Assembly: GCF_003202235.1 (NCBI RefSeq)
Contig: NZ_MASU01000002.1
Span: 496,001 to 560,000 of the forward strand
Source of the DNA: Prauserella flavalba
GTDB taxonomy: Bacteria; Actinomycetota; Actinomycetes; Mycobacteriales; Pseudonocardiaceae
Direction: 5' to 3'
Length of the DNA: 64,000 nt
A program made the position numbers and the translations under genes. Shown piece by piece: positions 32,488 through 41,391 of the stretch. The first letter of the stretch is position 1. Each line of letters starts with the position of its first letter. Below the pieces are notes generated by a model that saw only the letters and a list, made by a program, of their open reading frames with translations, was not told where the DNA came from and made no database searches.

Positions 32488-33836
32488 GCCAGGCGATGGG
32501 AACACTGCGCCGCAGGCTGCTGGGCCTGCTGCTCATCCTCGTGCTCGTGGGCGGCGTGTACCTCAGCATCGCGCTGTACAACAAGAGCTTCTCGAAGTTC
32601 GTCAGCGTCACGCTCGAGGCCGACACGATCGGCAACCAGCTCACCGAGAACTCCGACGTCAAGGTGCGCGGGCTGATCGTCGGCAGTGTCGCGGACATCG
32701 CCCCCACCGAGACCGGGTCGAAGCTGACCCTGCACCTCGACCCCGAGCAGGCGCCGCTGGTGCCGAGCAACGTCTCGGCCCGGTTCCTCCCGAAGACGCT
32801 GTTCGGCGAGCGGTTCGTGTCGCTGGAGATCCCCGAGCAGGCCTCGCCGCAGAGCCTGCGCGACGGCGACGTGATCCCGCAGGACCGCACGTCGAGCGTG
32901 ATCGAGCTGGAGCAGGCACTCGGTGACCTGATGCCGGTGTTGCAGGCCGTGCAGCCGCAGAAGCTCTCCAGCACGCTCACCGCGATCTCCACGGCGTTGC
33001 AGGGCCGCGGCGAGGAGCTGGGCGCGACGCTGTCCGAGCTCGGCGCCTACGTCGGCGAGCTGAACCCCCACCTGCCCGAGCTGCAGCAGAACCTGCGCGA
33101 GCTCGCGGAGTTCTCCGACAACCTGTCGGTCGCCGCTCCGGACCTGGTGCGCACGCTCGACAACCTCAGGACCACGAGCCGCACCGTGGTGGAGCAGCGG
33201 CAGAACCTGCAGACGCTCTACGGCAACCTCACCACGGCGTCGACCGACCTGCGGTCGTTCCTCGAGGCCAACTCGGCCAACATCATCAGCCTCGGCGAGA
33301 CGGCGCGGCCAACCGCCGAGCTGCTGGCGAAGTACTCGCCCGAGTACCCGTGCTTCATCGGGCAGATGGCCGACCTCTTGCCGCGCATCGACGAGGCGTT
33401 CGGCAAGGGCACCGACAAGCCCGGTCTGCACGCGACGATCGAGATCACCACCAACCGCGGGCCGTACATTCCCGGCCAGGACGAGCCAGAGTATGAGGAC
33501 AAGCGCGGCCCGCGCTGCTATGCGATGGACGAGTACCCGGATCCCTTCCCGCAGTACCCGCCGGACGGCCCCGTCGAGGACGGCAGCGAGCCGCCCGAGC
33601 CCGCGCGTTCGCAGAACGACGGGCTGAACCCGGCCAACAACGCGGCTAACGCCGGCGGCTACAACGGCAGCGGCACCACGGCGGGCGGCAACCCCGCCAA
33701 CACGCCTGCCGAGTACGCCCTGCTCTCGCAGCTGCTCGGCCCGCAGGTGGGGATGGACGCGGCCGACGTGCCCGGCTGGGGCGCGCTGCTGGTGGGACCG
33801 CTGTACCGGGGAGCGGAGGTGAACGTTCGTGAGTAG
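32484..33836 (+). CDS. mceA: Mce family protein MceA
   Basis: A 450-residue substrate-binding/tunnel protein. An N-terminal membrane helix (about 12-33) anchors it; the MCE domain (about 40-120) runs SVTLEADTIGNQLTENSDVKVRGLIVGSV... with the FGERFVSLEIP strand. A long helical region (about 140-300) rich in heptads follows (LQQNLRELAEFSDNLS). The C-terminal 110 residues are low-complexity Asn/Gly/Pro (NNAANAGGYNGSGTTAGGNP). The six MceA-F proteins form a hetero-hexameric tunnel across the envelope. Start ATG 32484 overlaps the yrbE-B stop. Confidence 0.9.
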   Translation: MSQAMGTLRRRLLGLLLILVLVGGVYLSIALYNKSFSKFVSVTLEADTIGNQLTENSDVKVRGLIVGSVADIAPTETGSKLTLHLDPEQAPLVPSNVSARFLPKTLFGERFVSLEIPEQASPQSLRDGDVIPQDRTSSVIELEQALGDLMPVLQAVQPQKLSSTLTAISTALQGRGEELGATLSELGAYVGELNPHLPELQQNLRELAEFSDNLSVAAPDLVRTLDNLRTTSRTVVEQRQNLQTLYGNLTTASTDLRSFLEANSANIISLGETARPTAELLAKYSPEYPCFIGQMADLLPRIDEAFGKGTDKPGLHATIEITTNRGPYIPGQDEPEYEDKRGPRCYAMDEYPDPFPQYPPDGPVEDGSEPPEPARSQNDGLNPANNAANAGGYNGSGTTAGGNPANTPAEYALLSQLLGPQVGMDAADVPGWGALLVGPLYRGAEVNVRE

Positions 33837-34008
33837 GAAGGGTGGATGTCTCCGCTCGACCGAGTCGGGTGCCGCGAACGCGCTCTCGCCGAAGGCACCG
33901 CCAACGCGGAGGCGGGCCGCTCTGCGAGGTGACCGGGCGTTCGGCGGATCGGTGAGCGGCCCGGCTCCGCGTTCGCTGTCGCGCGTTCAGACGGGGGGCG
34001 AAGCATGA
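33829..34008 (+). CDS. Possible 59-residue reading frame between mceA and mceB
   Basis: The GTG at 33829 overlaps the mceA stop region, and the frame stays open for 59 codons until a TGA that overlaps the mceB ATG (ATGA at 34005). It fills a 168 bp gap, the only large one inside the mceA-F run. The product is Arg/Ser/Ala/Gly-rich (VSRKGGCLRSTESGAANALS...), with no recognisable fold; GC-rich DNA gives open frames easily, so this may be chance. Confidence 0.3.
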   Translation: MSRKGGCLRSTESGAANALSPKAPPTRRRAALRGDRAFGGSVSGPAPRSLSRVQTGGEA

Positions 34009-35036
34009 GGGGAGTCGCCGCTCCACTGACCAAGCTGACGATCTTCATCGTGGTCACCGTGGTGTTCACCGCGATCCTCGGCATCAGCATCGCCAACGTG
34101 AACCTGACCAAGACCAACGCCTACACGGCCCGCTTCACCGACGCCGCGATGCTGCTGCCCGGCGACGACGTGCGCATCGCGGGCGTGCGCGTCGGCCAGG
34201 TGAGCGATGTGCGGATCGTCGACCGCAGGCAGGCCGAAGTCGAGTTCGAGGTGGACTCGGGCCGCAGGCTGCCCGCCGGGGTCACAGCCACGATCAAGTT
34301 CCGCAACCTCGTGGGCCAGCGCTACGTGTCGCTCGACCAGGGCACCGGCGAGCCCGCCGGGCAGCTGGAGCCGGGCGGGAACATCCCGGTGGAGCGCACG
34401 CGGCCGGCCCTCGACCTCACCGAGCTGTTCAACGGCTTCAAACCGCTCTTCCGCGCGCTGGCCCCCGAGGACGTGAACAAGCTGTCCTTCGAGATCATCC
34501 AGGTCCTGCAGGGCGAGGGCGGCACGGTGGAGAGCCTGCTGGCGCACACCGCGTCGCTCACCACGACCATCGCCGAGAAGGACCAAGTCATCGGCCAGGT
34601 GATCGACAACCTCAACAGCGTGCTGGCCACCGTCAACGAACGCACGCCGCAGCTGTCCGACCTCATCGTCCGGCTCCAGCAGTTCGTGTCCGGCCTCTCC
34701 AGCGACCGCGAGCCGATCGGCGACGCGATCGAGTCGCTCGGCGAGCTGACCACCACCACGTCGGGACTGCTCGACGAGGCGAGGGAACCGCTGAAGCAGG
34801 ACATCGAGGCGCTGGGCGTGCTGGCGAACAACCTGAACGACAGCGAGCCGCTCGTGGAGCACTTCATCCAGTTCCTGCCCGAGAAGGTCACCAGGATGAC
34901 CGCGACAGCCGACTACGGCTCGTGGTTCAACTTCTTCCTGTGCTCGACCGAGGGCAGCGTGCAGATCCCCGGTCTGATGACCGCGCCGGTCAACGTGCCG
35001 ATCGCCCCGGTGGGCAGGGAACGGTGCATGGGCTGA
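34005..35036 (+). CDS. mceB: Mce family protein MceB
   Basis: A 343-residue Mce protein. Membrane helix about 8-30 (LTIFIVVTVVFTAILGISIA); MCE domain about 38-115 (YTARFTDAAMLLPGDDVRIAGVRVGQV, then FRNLVGQRYVSLDQ); helical domain about 130-290; a C-terminal segment with two cysteines (FFLCSTEG...RERCMG) like that of other MceB/C proteins. It belongs to the hexameric envelope tunnel. The stop TGA overlaps the mceC start by one base. Confidence 0.9.
   Translation: MRGVAAPLTKLTIFIVVTVVFTAILGISIANVNLTKTNAYTARFTDAAMLLPGDDVRIAGVRVGQVSDVRIVDRRQAEVEFEVDSGRRLPAGVTATIKFRNLVGQRYVSLDQGTGEPAGQLEPGGNIPVERTRPALDLTELFNGFKPLFRALAPEDVNKLSFEIIQVLQGEGGTVESLLAHTASLTTTIAEKDQVIGQVIDNLNSVLATVNERTPQLSDLIVRLQQFVSGLSSDREPIGDAIESLGELTTTTSGLLDEAREPLKQDIEALGVLANNLNDSEPLVEHFIQFLPEKVTRMTATADYGSWFNFFLCSTEGSVQIPGLMTAPVNVPIAPVGRERCMG
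35036..35036 (+). promoter_or_regulatory. TGATG stop-start overlap coupling mceB to mceC
   Basis: The last base of the mceB stop is the first base of the mceC start. This decides the mceC start over an in-frame upstream frame that runs inside mceB. Confidence 0.8.
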
Positions 35037-36022
35037 TGACGAGCTTCCAGAAACGCAACCCGATCCCGATCGCCGTCGTCGGCATCGTGCTCATGGTGCT
35101 GGGCACGGTCGCGGCGCTGAACTCCGACGACCTGCCGATCATCGGCGGCGGCACCACCTACACCGCCGACTTCAGCGAGGCCGCGGGGCTGCAGGCCGAC
35201 GACGAGGTCCGCATCGCGGGCGTCAAGGTCGGCAAGGTGACCGACGTCGAGCTCGCCGGCGACCGGGTGCGCGTGTCGTTCAAGGTCAAGGACGCGTGGC
35301 TGGGCGACCGCACCAGCGCTGCCATCAAGATCAAGACTCTGCTCGGGCAGAAGTACGTGGCGCTCGACCCGGTCGGGGACCGGGCGCTCGACCCCGGCGA
35401 CACCATCCCGAGGGAGCGGACGGTCGCGCCGTACGACGTGCTGGAGGCGTTCCGGGGGCTTTCCCAGACCGTCGACGAGATCGACACCGAGCAGCTCGCG
35501 CAGAGCTTCGACGTGCTCTCGGAGACCTTCGCCGACACGCCCGACGACGTGCGCGGCGCGCTCGACGGGCTCTCGCAGCTGTCCAACACGATCGCCTCGC
35601 GGGACCAGCAGCTCTCGACGCTGCTGGCCAACACGCGGCAGGTCAGCCAGACCCTCGCCGACCGCGACGCCGAGCTGACGAAGCTGATCGACGATGGCAA
35701 CCTGCTGCTGGCCGAGCTGGCCAGGCGCGAGCAGGCGATCTCGGCGCTGCTGCAGGGCAGCCAGGCGCTCGCGACCCAGCTGCAGGGCCTGGTGGACGAC
35801 AACCAGGGCCAGCTCGACCCGGTGCTCACCCAGCTCGACCAGCTCACGGGCATGCTCCAGCGCAACCAGGAGTCGCTGTCGGAGGGCATCCGCCGGTTCG
35901 CGCCGTTCATCCGGGTCTTCAACAACACGATCGGCAACGGCCGCTGGTTCGACAACTACATCTGCGGCCTGCTCCTGCCGTCGGTCGGCCCGCTGAACGA
36001 AGAGGGGTGCAACGCGCAATGA
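35036..36022 (+). CDS. mceC: Mce family protein MceC
   Basis: A 328-residue Mce protein. Membrane helix about 10-30 (IPIAVVGIVLMVLGTVAAL); MCE domain about 40-115 (TYTADFSEAAGLQADDEVRIAGVKVGKV, KTLLGQKYVALDPVGD); helical heptad region about 135-285; end NTIGNGRWFDNYICGLLLPSVG, a cysteine-containing tail shared with MceB. Start ATG 35036 shares a base with the mceB stop, and the stop overlaps mceD (ATGA). Typical position and length for MceC. Confidence 0.9.
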   Translation: MTSFQKRNPIPIAVVGIVLMVLGTVAALNSDDLPIIGGGTTYTADFSEAAGLQADDEVRIAGVKVGKVTDVELAGDRVRVSFKVKDAWLGDRTSAAIKIKTLLGQKYVALDPVGDRALDPGDTIPRERTVAPYDVLEAFRGLSQTVDEIDTEQLAQSFDVLSETFADTPDDVRGALDGLSQLSNTIASRDQQLSTLLANTRQVSQTLADRDAELTKLIDDGNLLLAELARREQAISALLQGSQALATQLQGLVDDNQGQLDPVLTQLDQLTGMLQRNQESLSEGIRRFAPFIRVFNNTIGNGRWFDNYICGLLLPSVGPLNEEGCNAQ

Positions 36023-37203
36023 GTGACACCCGCTTCGGTCAGAGCCTCCTGCGAGGCGTCACGATCGCCTGCGTGCTCGGGCTCGTGGTCGCGGGCGGTC
36101 TGTGGTGGACCCTCAAGGACGCGGGCCAGAAACACGTGACCGCGTACTTCCCCAGCGCCGTCGGCCTCTACGTCGGCAATAGCGTGCGCGTGCTCGGCGT
36201 CGAGATGGGCGAGGTCACCCGGGTCGAGCCGCAGGGCGAGCGGGTCAAGGTCGAGATGACCTACGACCGCGAGGTGACGATCCCCGCCGACGCGCAGGCC
36301 GTGATCGTCGCGCCGTCGCTGGTGTCCGACCGCTACGTGCAGTTCGGCCCCGCCTACACCGGCGGGCCGACGCTGGACGATGGCGCCATGATCCCGATGA
36401 ACCGCACCGCCGTGCCGCTGGAGGTCGACGAGCTCAACGAGAGCCTCAGCCGCGTGTCGGAGTCGCTCGGACCCAACGGCGCCAACCGTGACGGCTCACT
36501 GTCGAACCTGCTGAACACGCTCTCCGACAACATGGAGGGCAACGGCAAGGCGCTGAACGACACCATCAACCGGCTCAGCCAGGCCGCGGGAACGCTCTCC
36601 GGCAACTCCGGTGACCTGTTCAAGACCGTCGAGAACCTCGCGAAGCTGTCCACGACACTGGCGAACAGCGACGACGAGGTGCGCCAGTTCGAGACGCAGC
36701 TCGCCGACGTCAGCTCTTTCCTGGAGGGCGAGAAGGACAACCTGGCGGCCACGGTCCAGCAGCTGAGCACCACGCTGTACTCCGTGCGGGACTTCATCGA
36801 GGACAACCGGGGCCGGGTGAAGTCCAATGTGGACAAGCTCGCCAGCGTCACCAGGGTGCTCGTCGATCAGCGCGCCGCGCTCGCGGAGACGCTCGACATC
36901 GCCCCGCTGGCGCTGGGCAACCTCGCCAACACCTACAACGCGTCGTCGGGCACGCTCGACGCCCGCGCCAACCTCAACGAGCTGACCCAGCCGCCGATCG
37001 CCATGATCTGTGGGTTCCTCAAGCAGACGCCCGAGGCGCTCGACGCGCTCGGCGACCTGTGCGGGCAGGTGGCGCCGCTGCTCGACGGCACGCTGCCGGT
37101 GCCGTCGCTGGCCCAGTCGGTGAACGCGCTGAACCAGGGCAACCTGCCGCCGTTGCCGGTGCCGCTGACCGATCAGCTGCTGAGCTCGGGAGGTGGGCAG
37201 TGA
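36019..37203 (+). CDS. mceD: Mce family protein MceD
   Basis: A 394-residue Mce protein. Membrane helix about 13-32 (TIACVLGLVVAGGLWWTL); MCE domain about 38-118 (HVTAYFPSAVGLYVGNSVRVLGVEMGEV, SLVSDRYVQFGP); a long helical region about 130-310 with many Asn/Ser heptads; a conserved C-terminal stretch with CGFLKQTP and LCGQVAPLL. The last 40 residues are Pro/Leu rich. The ATG at 36019 overlaps the mceC stop. Confidence 0.9.
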   Translation: MSDTRFGQSLLRGVTIACVLGLVVAGGLWWTLKDAGQKHVTAYFPSAVGLYVGNSVRVLGVEMGEVTRVEPQGERVKVEMTYDREVTIPADAQAVIVAPSLVSDRYVQFGPAYTGGPTLDDGAMIPMNRTAVPLEVDELNESLSRVSESLGPNGANRDGSLSNLLNTLSDNMEGNGKALNDTINRLSQAAGTLSGNSGDLFKTVENLAKLSTTLANSDDEVRQFETQLADVSSFLEGEKDNLAATVQQLSTTLYSVRDFIEDNRGRVKSNVDKLASVTRVLVDQRAALAETLDIAPLALGNLANTYNASSGTLDARANLNELTQPPIAMICGFLKQTPEALDALGDLCGQVAPLLDGTLPVPSLAQSVNALNQGNLPPLPVPLTDQLLSSGGGQ

Positions 37204-38411
37204 TGCGATTCCGGAAGACCTTGGTCGCCGTGTCCGCCTCCGCGCTGCTCGCGGTGTCGGGCTGCGGGTTCACGGGCATCTACGACGTGCCGCTCCCCGG
37301 CGGCGCTGACCTCGGCGACCACCCCTACCGCGTCAAGGTCCAGTTCCGAGACGTGCTGGACCTGGTGCCGCAGTCGGGCGTGCGCGTCAACGAGGTCCCG
37401 GTGGGTCAGGTGGAGAGCATCGGCCTCGCCGAGGACGGCTGGACCGCCGAGGTGACCGTGGTGGTCAACGGCGACGTCCAGCTGCCCGCCAACGCCATCG
37501 CGAACCTGCGCCAGTCGAGCCTGCTCGGCGAGAAGTACGTCGAGCTGACCACGCCACCCGAGGCGGCCGCGCAGGCCAAACTCGCGGACGGCGACCTGAT
37601 CCCCGTGTCGCGAACCAACCGCAACGTCGAGGTCGAGGAGGTGCTCGGCGCGCTGTCGATGCTGCTCAACGGCGGCGGGGTCGAGCAGCTCAACGTCATC
37701 ACCAAGGAGCTCAACAACACCCTGGAGGGCAACGAGCCCGACGTCCGCGCGCTGCTGCACAACGCGGAACGGCTGGTGAGCACCCTCGACGAGCAGTCGG
37801 GCGACATCACCCGCGCGCTCGACGGGCTCAACCGGCTCTCCGGCACGCTCAACGCGCAGAAGGACCAGATCGCGGGCGCGATCGAGGACCTCGGCCCCGG
37901 CCTGCGGGTGCTCGAACAGCAGCGCGGCCAGCTCGTGACGATGCTGCAGGCGCTGGAGGGCCTCTCCGGCGTCGCGGTGGACACCGTCAACGCCAGCCAG
38001 GAGGACCTGGTGGCGAACCTGCGGGCGCTGCTGCCGACACTCCAGAAGCTCGGGGAGGCAGGCTCCGACCTGCCGAAGGCGCTCGAACTGCTGCTGACCT
38101 ACCCGTTCAGCGACGCGGCCGTCGAAGGGGCGAAGGGCGACTACTTCAACCTCTACGCCAAGATCGACCTCAACCTCGGCGAGGTGCTGGCCAACATGGG
38201 CCGCAGCAGGCAGAACCCGCTGCAGGACGTCCCGATCCTCGGCCAGCTGACCGGTGGGCGGCAGGGCACGCCGGAGAACGCGCCGCCGCCGCTGCCACTG
38301 CCGGGCTCGCAGCCCCAGACGAGTCAGCAGGCGCCGACGGGGCAGGCACAGCAGCCGCAGAACACCGGCGTCCAGGGGATCTTCGACGTGCTGTCAGGGG
38401 GTGCCGGCTGA
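37203..38411 (+). CDS. mceE: Mce family lipoprotein MceE (LprK-like)
   Basis: A 402-residue Mce protein with a lipoprotein signal: basic start MRFRKTLVAVSASALLAVSGC, lipobox AVSG-Cys at about 21. The cysteine would be lipidated, tethering this subunit to the membrane, as known for MceE proteins. MCE domain about 40-118 (RVKVQFRDVLDLVPQSGVRVNEVPVGQV, SLLGEKYVELTTP); helical region about 140-300; a Pro/Gln-rich tail of about 50 residues. The ATG at 37203 shares a base with the mceD stop. Confidence 0.92.
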   Translation: MRFRKTLVAVSASALLAVSGCGFTGIYDVPLPGGADLGDHPYRVKVQFRDVLDLVPQSGVRVNEVPVGQVESIGLAEDGWTAEVTVVVNGDVQLPANAIANLRQSSLLGEKYVELTTPPEAAAQAKLADGDLIPVSRTNRNVEVEEVLGALSMLLNGGGVEQLNVITKELNNTLEGNEPDVRALLHNAERLVSTLDEQSGDITRALDGLNRLSGTLNAQKDQIAGAIEDLGPGLRVLEQQRGQLVTMLQALEGLSGVAVDTVNASQEDLVANLRALLPTLQKLGEAGSDLPKALELLLTYPFSDAAVEGAKGDYFNLYAKIDLNLGEVLANMGRSRQNPLQDVPILGQLTGGRQGTPENAPPPLPLPGSQPQTSQQAPTGQAQQPQNTGVQGIFDVLSGGAG

Positions 38412-39670
38412 TGCTCGTGCGCAGGACGAAGATCCAGCTCGTCGCCTTCGCGATCATCTCGGTGCTCGCGATCGCGTACGCCCTGGTTCGCTTCACCGAC
38501 GTCGAGAAGGTCTTCGGCGAGGGCGGCTACACGGTTCACCTGCAGCTCGACGAGTCCGGTGGCATCTTCACCGGCGCCGAGGTGACCTACCGCGGCTACA
38601 ACATCGGCAGGGTCGGCCAGCTCAGCCTCACCGAGACCGGCCTGCAGGCGAACCTCGAGATCGAACCGGACGCCCCGCAGGTGCCTCGCGACCTGCACGC
38701 ACTGATCGCCAACCGTTCCGCGGTCGGCGAGCAGTACGTGGACCTGCAGCCGGTCAACGAGCACGGCCCGTACCTCGAGAACGGCGCCGTGATCCCGGCA
38801 GAGCGGACCAAGACGCCGATCCCGACCGAGAAGGTGATCGGCGACCTGGACAGCCTCGCCACGTCCGTGCCCACCGACGCGCTGCGCACGGTGGTGGACG
38901 AGTCGTACGACGCCTTCCGCGGCACCGGCGACGACCTGCAGGTGCTGATGGACACCACGCGCGACTTCACGAGGGTCGCGCAGCAGTACCTGCCGCAGAC
39001 CGTGCAGCTGCTGGAGCAGGGCAACGTCGTGCTCGACACGCAGAACGACCTGTCCGGGTCGATGCGCTCGTTCAGCAGCGACCTGGCCTCGCTGTCGGAG
39101 ACGCTGAAGAACTCCGACGGCGACATCCGCAGGCTGATCGACATCACGCCGCAGGTGTCCACCCAGGTCAGCGAGGTGCTCGCCGAGACGGGCCCCGGGC
39201 TCAGCTCGCTGGTGGCGAACCTGCTGACGACGTCGAACATCCTCGTGACCAGGCTCGACGGGCTCGAGCAGGCGATGGTGACCTACCCGATGGTGTCGGC
39301 AGGCGCGTTCACCGTGGCGCCGGACGACGGCACCGCCCACCTCGGGCTCGCGCTGAACCTGTTCAACCCACCGTCGTGCACCAAGGGCTACCTGCCGCCG
39401 GAGGAGTACCGGCCGGGCAGCGACATGAGCGAGCGTGCGCCCAAGGAGGACGCGTACTGCGCCGAGCCGGCGGGCAGCCCGATCAGCGTGCGCGGCTCGC
39501 AGAACGCGCCGTTCAACGGCGTGCCGGTCGCACCGAGCCAGGAGCAGGTGCAGGCGAACTCCACCCGCGACGAGGAGGAGCTCGCTTCGCTGCGCGGCGT
39601 CCCCGGCGTCGCGGGCAGCCCGGGCTTGAGCATCACGAGCCTCGGGCAGCTGATCGGCCTGCCGGGCTGA
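38411..39670 (+). CDS. mceF: Mce family protein MceF
   Basis: A 419-residue last Mce subunit. Membrane helix about 8-28 (IQLVAFAIISVLAIAYALV); MCE domain about 40-118 (YTVHLQLDESGGIFTGAEVTYRGYNIGRV, SAVGEQYVDLQP); helical region about 135-300; a C-terminal segment with three cysteines (PPSCTKGYLPPEEY, DAYCAEPAG) and a polar tail. The ATG at 38411 overlaps the mceE stop by one base. It completes the hexamer set; accessory proteins follow after 36 nt. Confidence 0.91.
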   Translation: MLVRRTKIQLVAFAIISVLAIAYALVRFTDVEKVFGEGGYTVHLQLDESGGIFTGAEVTYRGYNIGRVGQLSLTETGLQANLEIEPDAPQVPRDLHALIANRSAVGEQYVDLQPVNEHGPYLENGAVIPAERTKTPIPTEKVIGDLDSLATSVPTDALRTVVDESYDAFRGTGDDLQVLMDTTRDFTRVAQQYLPQTVQLLEQGNVVLDTQNDLSGSMRSFSSDLASLSETLKNSDGDIRRLIDITPQVSTQVSEVLAETGPGLSSLVANLLTTSNILVTRLDGLEQAMVTYPMVSAGAFTVAPDDGTAHLGLALNLFNPPSCTKGYLPPEEYRPGSDMSERAPKEDAYCAEPAGSPISVRGSQNAPFNGVPVAPSQEQVQANSTRDEEELASLRGVPGVAGSPGLSITSLGQLIGLPG

Positions 39671-39706
39671 TCCAGACCACACATCCCCGACCTACCCTGG
39701 AGCGCT

Positions 39707-40318
39707 ATGAGTTCGGACGAGCCGGAAGAGACGCGGGTCGACGCCGAGGCTCCCGAGCGGGAGCCGGGCGAGCCGGAGCCGAGGCGGAGTTCGGGACCGC
39801 CGAGGTGGCTCCTGTTCGGCAGCGCGGCGTTCGCGATCGCCGCCTTCCTCGTGGCGGCGGTGTTCGGGGCGATGTGGTGGGTCGCGGCCGCCGACGACAA
39901 CGCCGACGTCGCGGCGTCGCGTGAGGACGTCGTGCGCGTGGCGGGTCAGGCCGTCACCGCGTTCACCGAGGTCGACTACGAGAACCTCGACGAGTACTTC
40001 AACCGGCAGAAGTCGCTGGTCACCGAGGACCTGAAGACCCAGATCAGCACTGCGGAGCAGACCTACCGCAAGGCGATCTCGGACGCCAAGACCAAGGTGG
40101 TGTCGACGGTGCAGGACGTCGCCGTCGAGGAGCTCAACGACCGCGAGGGCGTGGCGAGCGCGCTCGCGACCGTGAGCACCAAGGTCACGCGCGGGCAGGA
40201 GCAGGGCACCAAGACGCTGCGCCTGGAGGTCCAGCTCTCCCGTGTCGACGAGAACGGCGAGCAGGTCTGGAAGGTGTCGCAGATCGGCGACGTGCCGGTC
40301 GCGGCGACGACGCAGTAA
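39707..40318 (+). CDS. Mce-associated membrane protein (Mam) 1
   Basis: A 203-residue single-pass protein: acidic, proline-rich cytoplasmic leader (1-38), membrane helix (about 40-63, WLLFGSAAFAIAAFLVAAVFGAMW), then an external NTF2-like domain (about 75-200) with NADVAASREDVVRVAGQAVTAFTEVDYENLDEYF and a VSQIGDVPVA end strand. Mam proteins stabilise Mce complexes in mycobacteria. Start ATG 39707 after GGAG. Confidence 0.88.
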   Translation: MSSDEPEETRVDAEAPEREPGEPEPRRSSGPPRWLLFGSAAFAIAAFLVAAVFGAMWWVAAADDNADVAASREDVVRVAGQAVTAFTEVDYENLDEYFNRQKSLVTEDLKTQISTAEQTYRKAISDAKTKVVSTVQDVAVEELNDREGVASALATVSTKVTRGQEQGTKTLRLEVQLSRVDENGEQVWKVSQIGDVPVAATTQ

Positions 40319-40350
40319 GCGCAACGAGCAGCATCGGATCGGAGTCAGTC

Positions 40351-41307
40351 GTGTCAGCTTCCCGCCGCCTTCCCCGTGCGACCGGGGCGACGCCGCCGGC
40401 CCGGCGCCCACGGGTCGCCGGACTGCGCAAGCCGGCGGCGCCCTCGCCCCGCCCGCGCCCGGAGGCTCCCGAGAGCACCGAACCGGAGGAGCCCGAGACT
40501 CCGGAGGCTCTTGAGCCTGCCGAGGCTCAGGAGGCCACTGAGGCCGTCGAGCCGCCGGGGCCGGAACCCGAGGCGCTGACGCCGCCGGAACCGGCCGAGA
40601 GCGAGACGGAGACCCCGAAACGGCCCGCCCCGCGCCGCAAGGTCAGGGACACGGGCGCGGCCAAGCCCGCCTCCGAGGAGGAGGTCGCCGTCGAGGTCGC
40701 CGAGCCCGACGGCGAGCCCCTGCCGAAGCGTGGGTTCCGGAACTCGTTCGCGCTGGTCGGCGTGCTGCTCGTGGTCGGCCTGCTCTTCGCTGGGCTGGCG
40801 GCCTTCTTCCAGCTCAAGGGCAGCGACGCCTCGGCGCGGACCGAGAACACGGCGCTGATCGACGTGGCGGGCACGGCGCAGGTCAAGCAGGAGATGAGCT
40901 CGGCGGCCGAGCGGCTCTTCTCGATCGACTACAACGACATCCCGAAGAACGAGCGGGCCGCGGACGAGCTGCTGGTCAACGACGAAGTCCGGCAGCAGTA
41001 CGAGCAGTTCATGGGTGAGCTCAAGCGGCTGGCTCCCGAGCAGCAGATGGTCGTCACCGTGAAGGCGACGCGCAGCGCCGTGGTGATGCTCGACGACGAC
41101 CGGGCCAAGGTCATGGTGTACATCGACCAGACGGCCACGCGGGCGTCGGACAACCAGACCTCCTCCGGCGGCGCGGCGCTGTGGTTCACCACGGAGAAGC
41201 GCGACGGCAAGTGGAAGGTGACCGACATGGACACCTACGCCTCGGGCCAGCCGACCCCGGTGCCGACCCAGCCCGGCCAGCAGAACCAGCCGCCCGCGGA
41301 GAACTGA
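40351..41307 (+). CDS. Mce-associated membrane protein (Mam) 2
   Basis: A 318-residue paralogue of the preceding gene with a much longer leader (about 1-130) of Pro/Glu/Ala repeats (EPEEPETPEALEPAEAQEA), probably disordered. Membrane helix about 132-154 (FALVGVLLVVGLLFAGLAAFF), then an NTF2-like outer domain about 165-300 with ALIDVAGTAQVKQEMSSAAERLFSIDY and KWKVTDMDTY. The end is Pro/Gln-rich. Start GTG 40351 after GGAG. It is the last gene of the Mce operon. Confidence 0.87.
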   Translation: MSASRRLPRATGATPPARRPRVAGLRKPAAPSPRPRPEAPESTEPEEPETPEALEPAEAQEATEAVEPPGPEPEALTPPEPAESETETPKRPAPRRKVRDTGAAKPASEEEVAVEVAEPDGEPLPKRGFRNSFALVGVLLVVGLLFAGLAAFFQLKGSDASARTENTALIDVAGTAQVKQEMSSAAERLFSIDYNDIPKNERAADELLVNDEVRQQYEQFMGELKRLAPEQQMVVTVKATRSAVVMLDDDRAKVMVYIDQTATRASDNQTSSGGAALWFTTEKRDGKWKVTDMDTYASGQPTPVPTQPGQQNQPPAEN

Positions 41308-41338
41308 GCCGCTCGCCCCGGCACGACACCCACATGCA

Positions 41339-41391
41339 GCAGTGAAGGCCACCTTCACTGCGTTGAACGCAGTGAAGGTGGCCTTCACTGC
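41339..41391. repeat. Dispersed palindromic element, copy 4 (GCAGTGAAGG type), Mce operon terminator
   Basis: A near-perfect 53-bp palindrome: 26-bp arms (41339-41364 with 41366-41391) around a single base. The left arm begins GCAGTGAAGGCCACCTTCAC. It lies 31 bp after the last Mce-operon gene and before the rpoB promoter, with nothing transcribed toward it from the right, so a terminator role for the Mce operon is likely. Confidence 0.9.
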
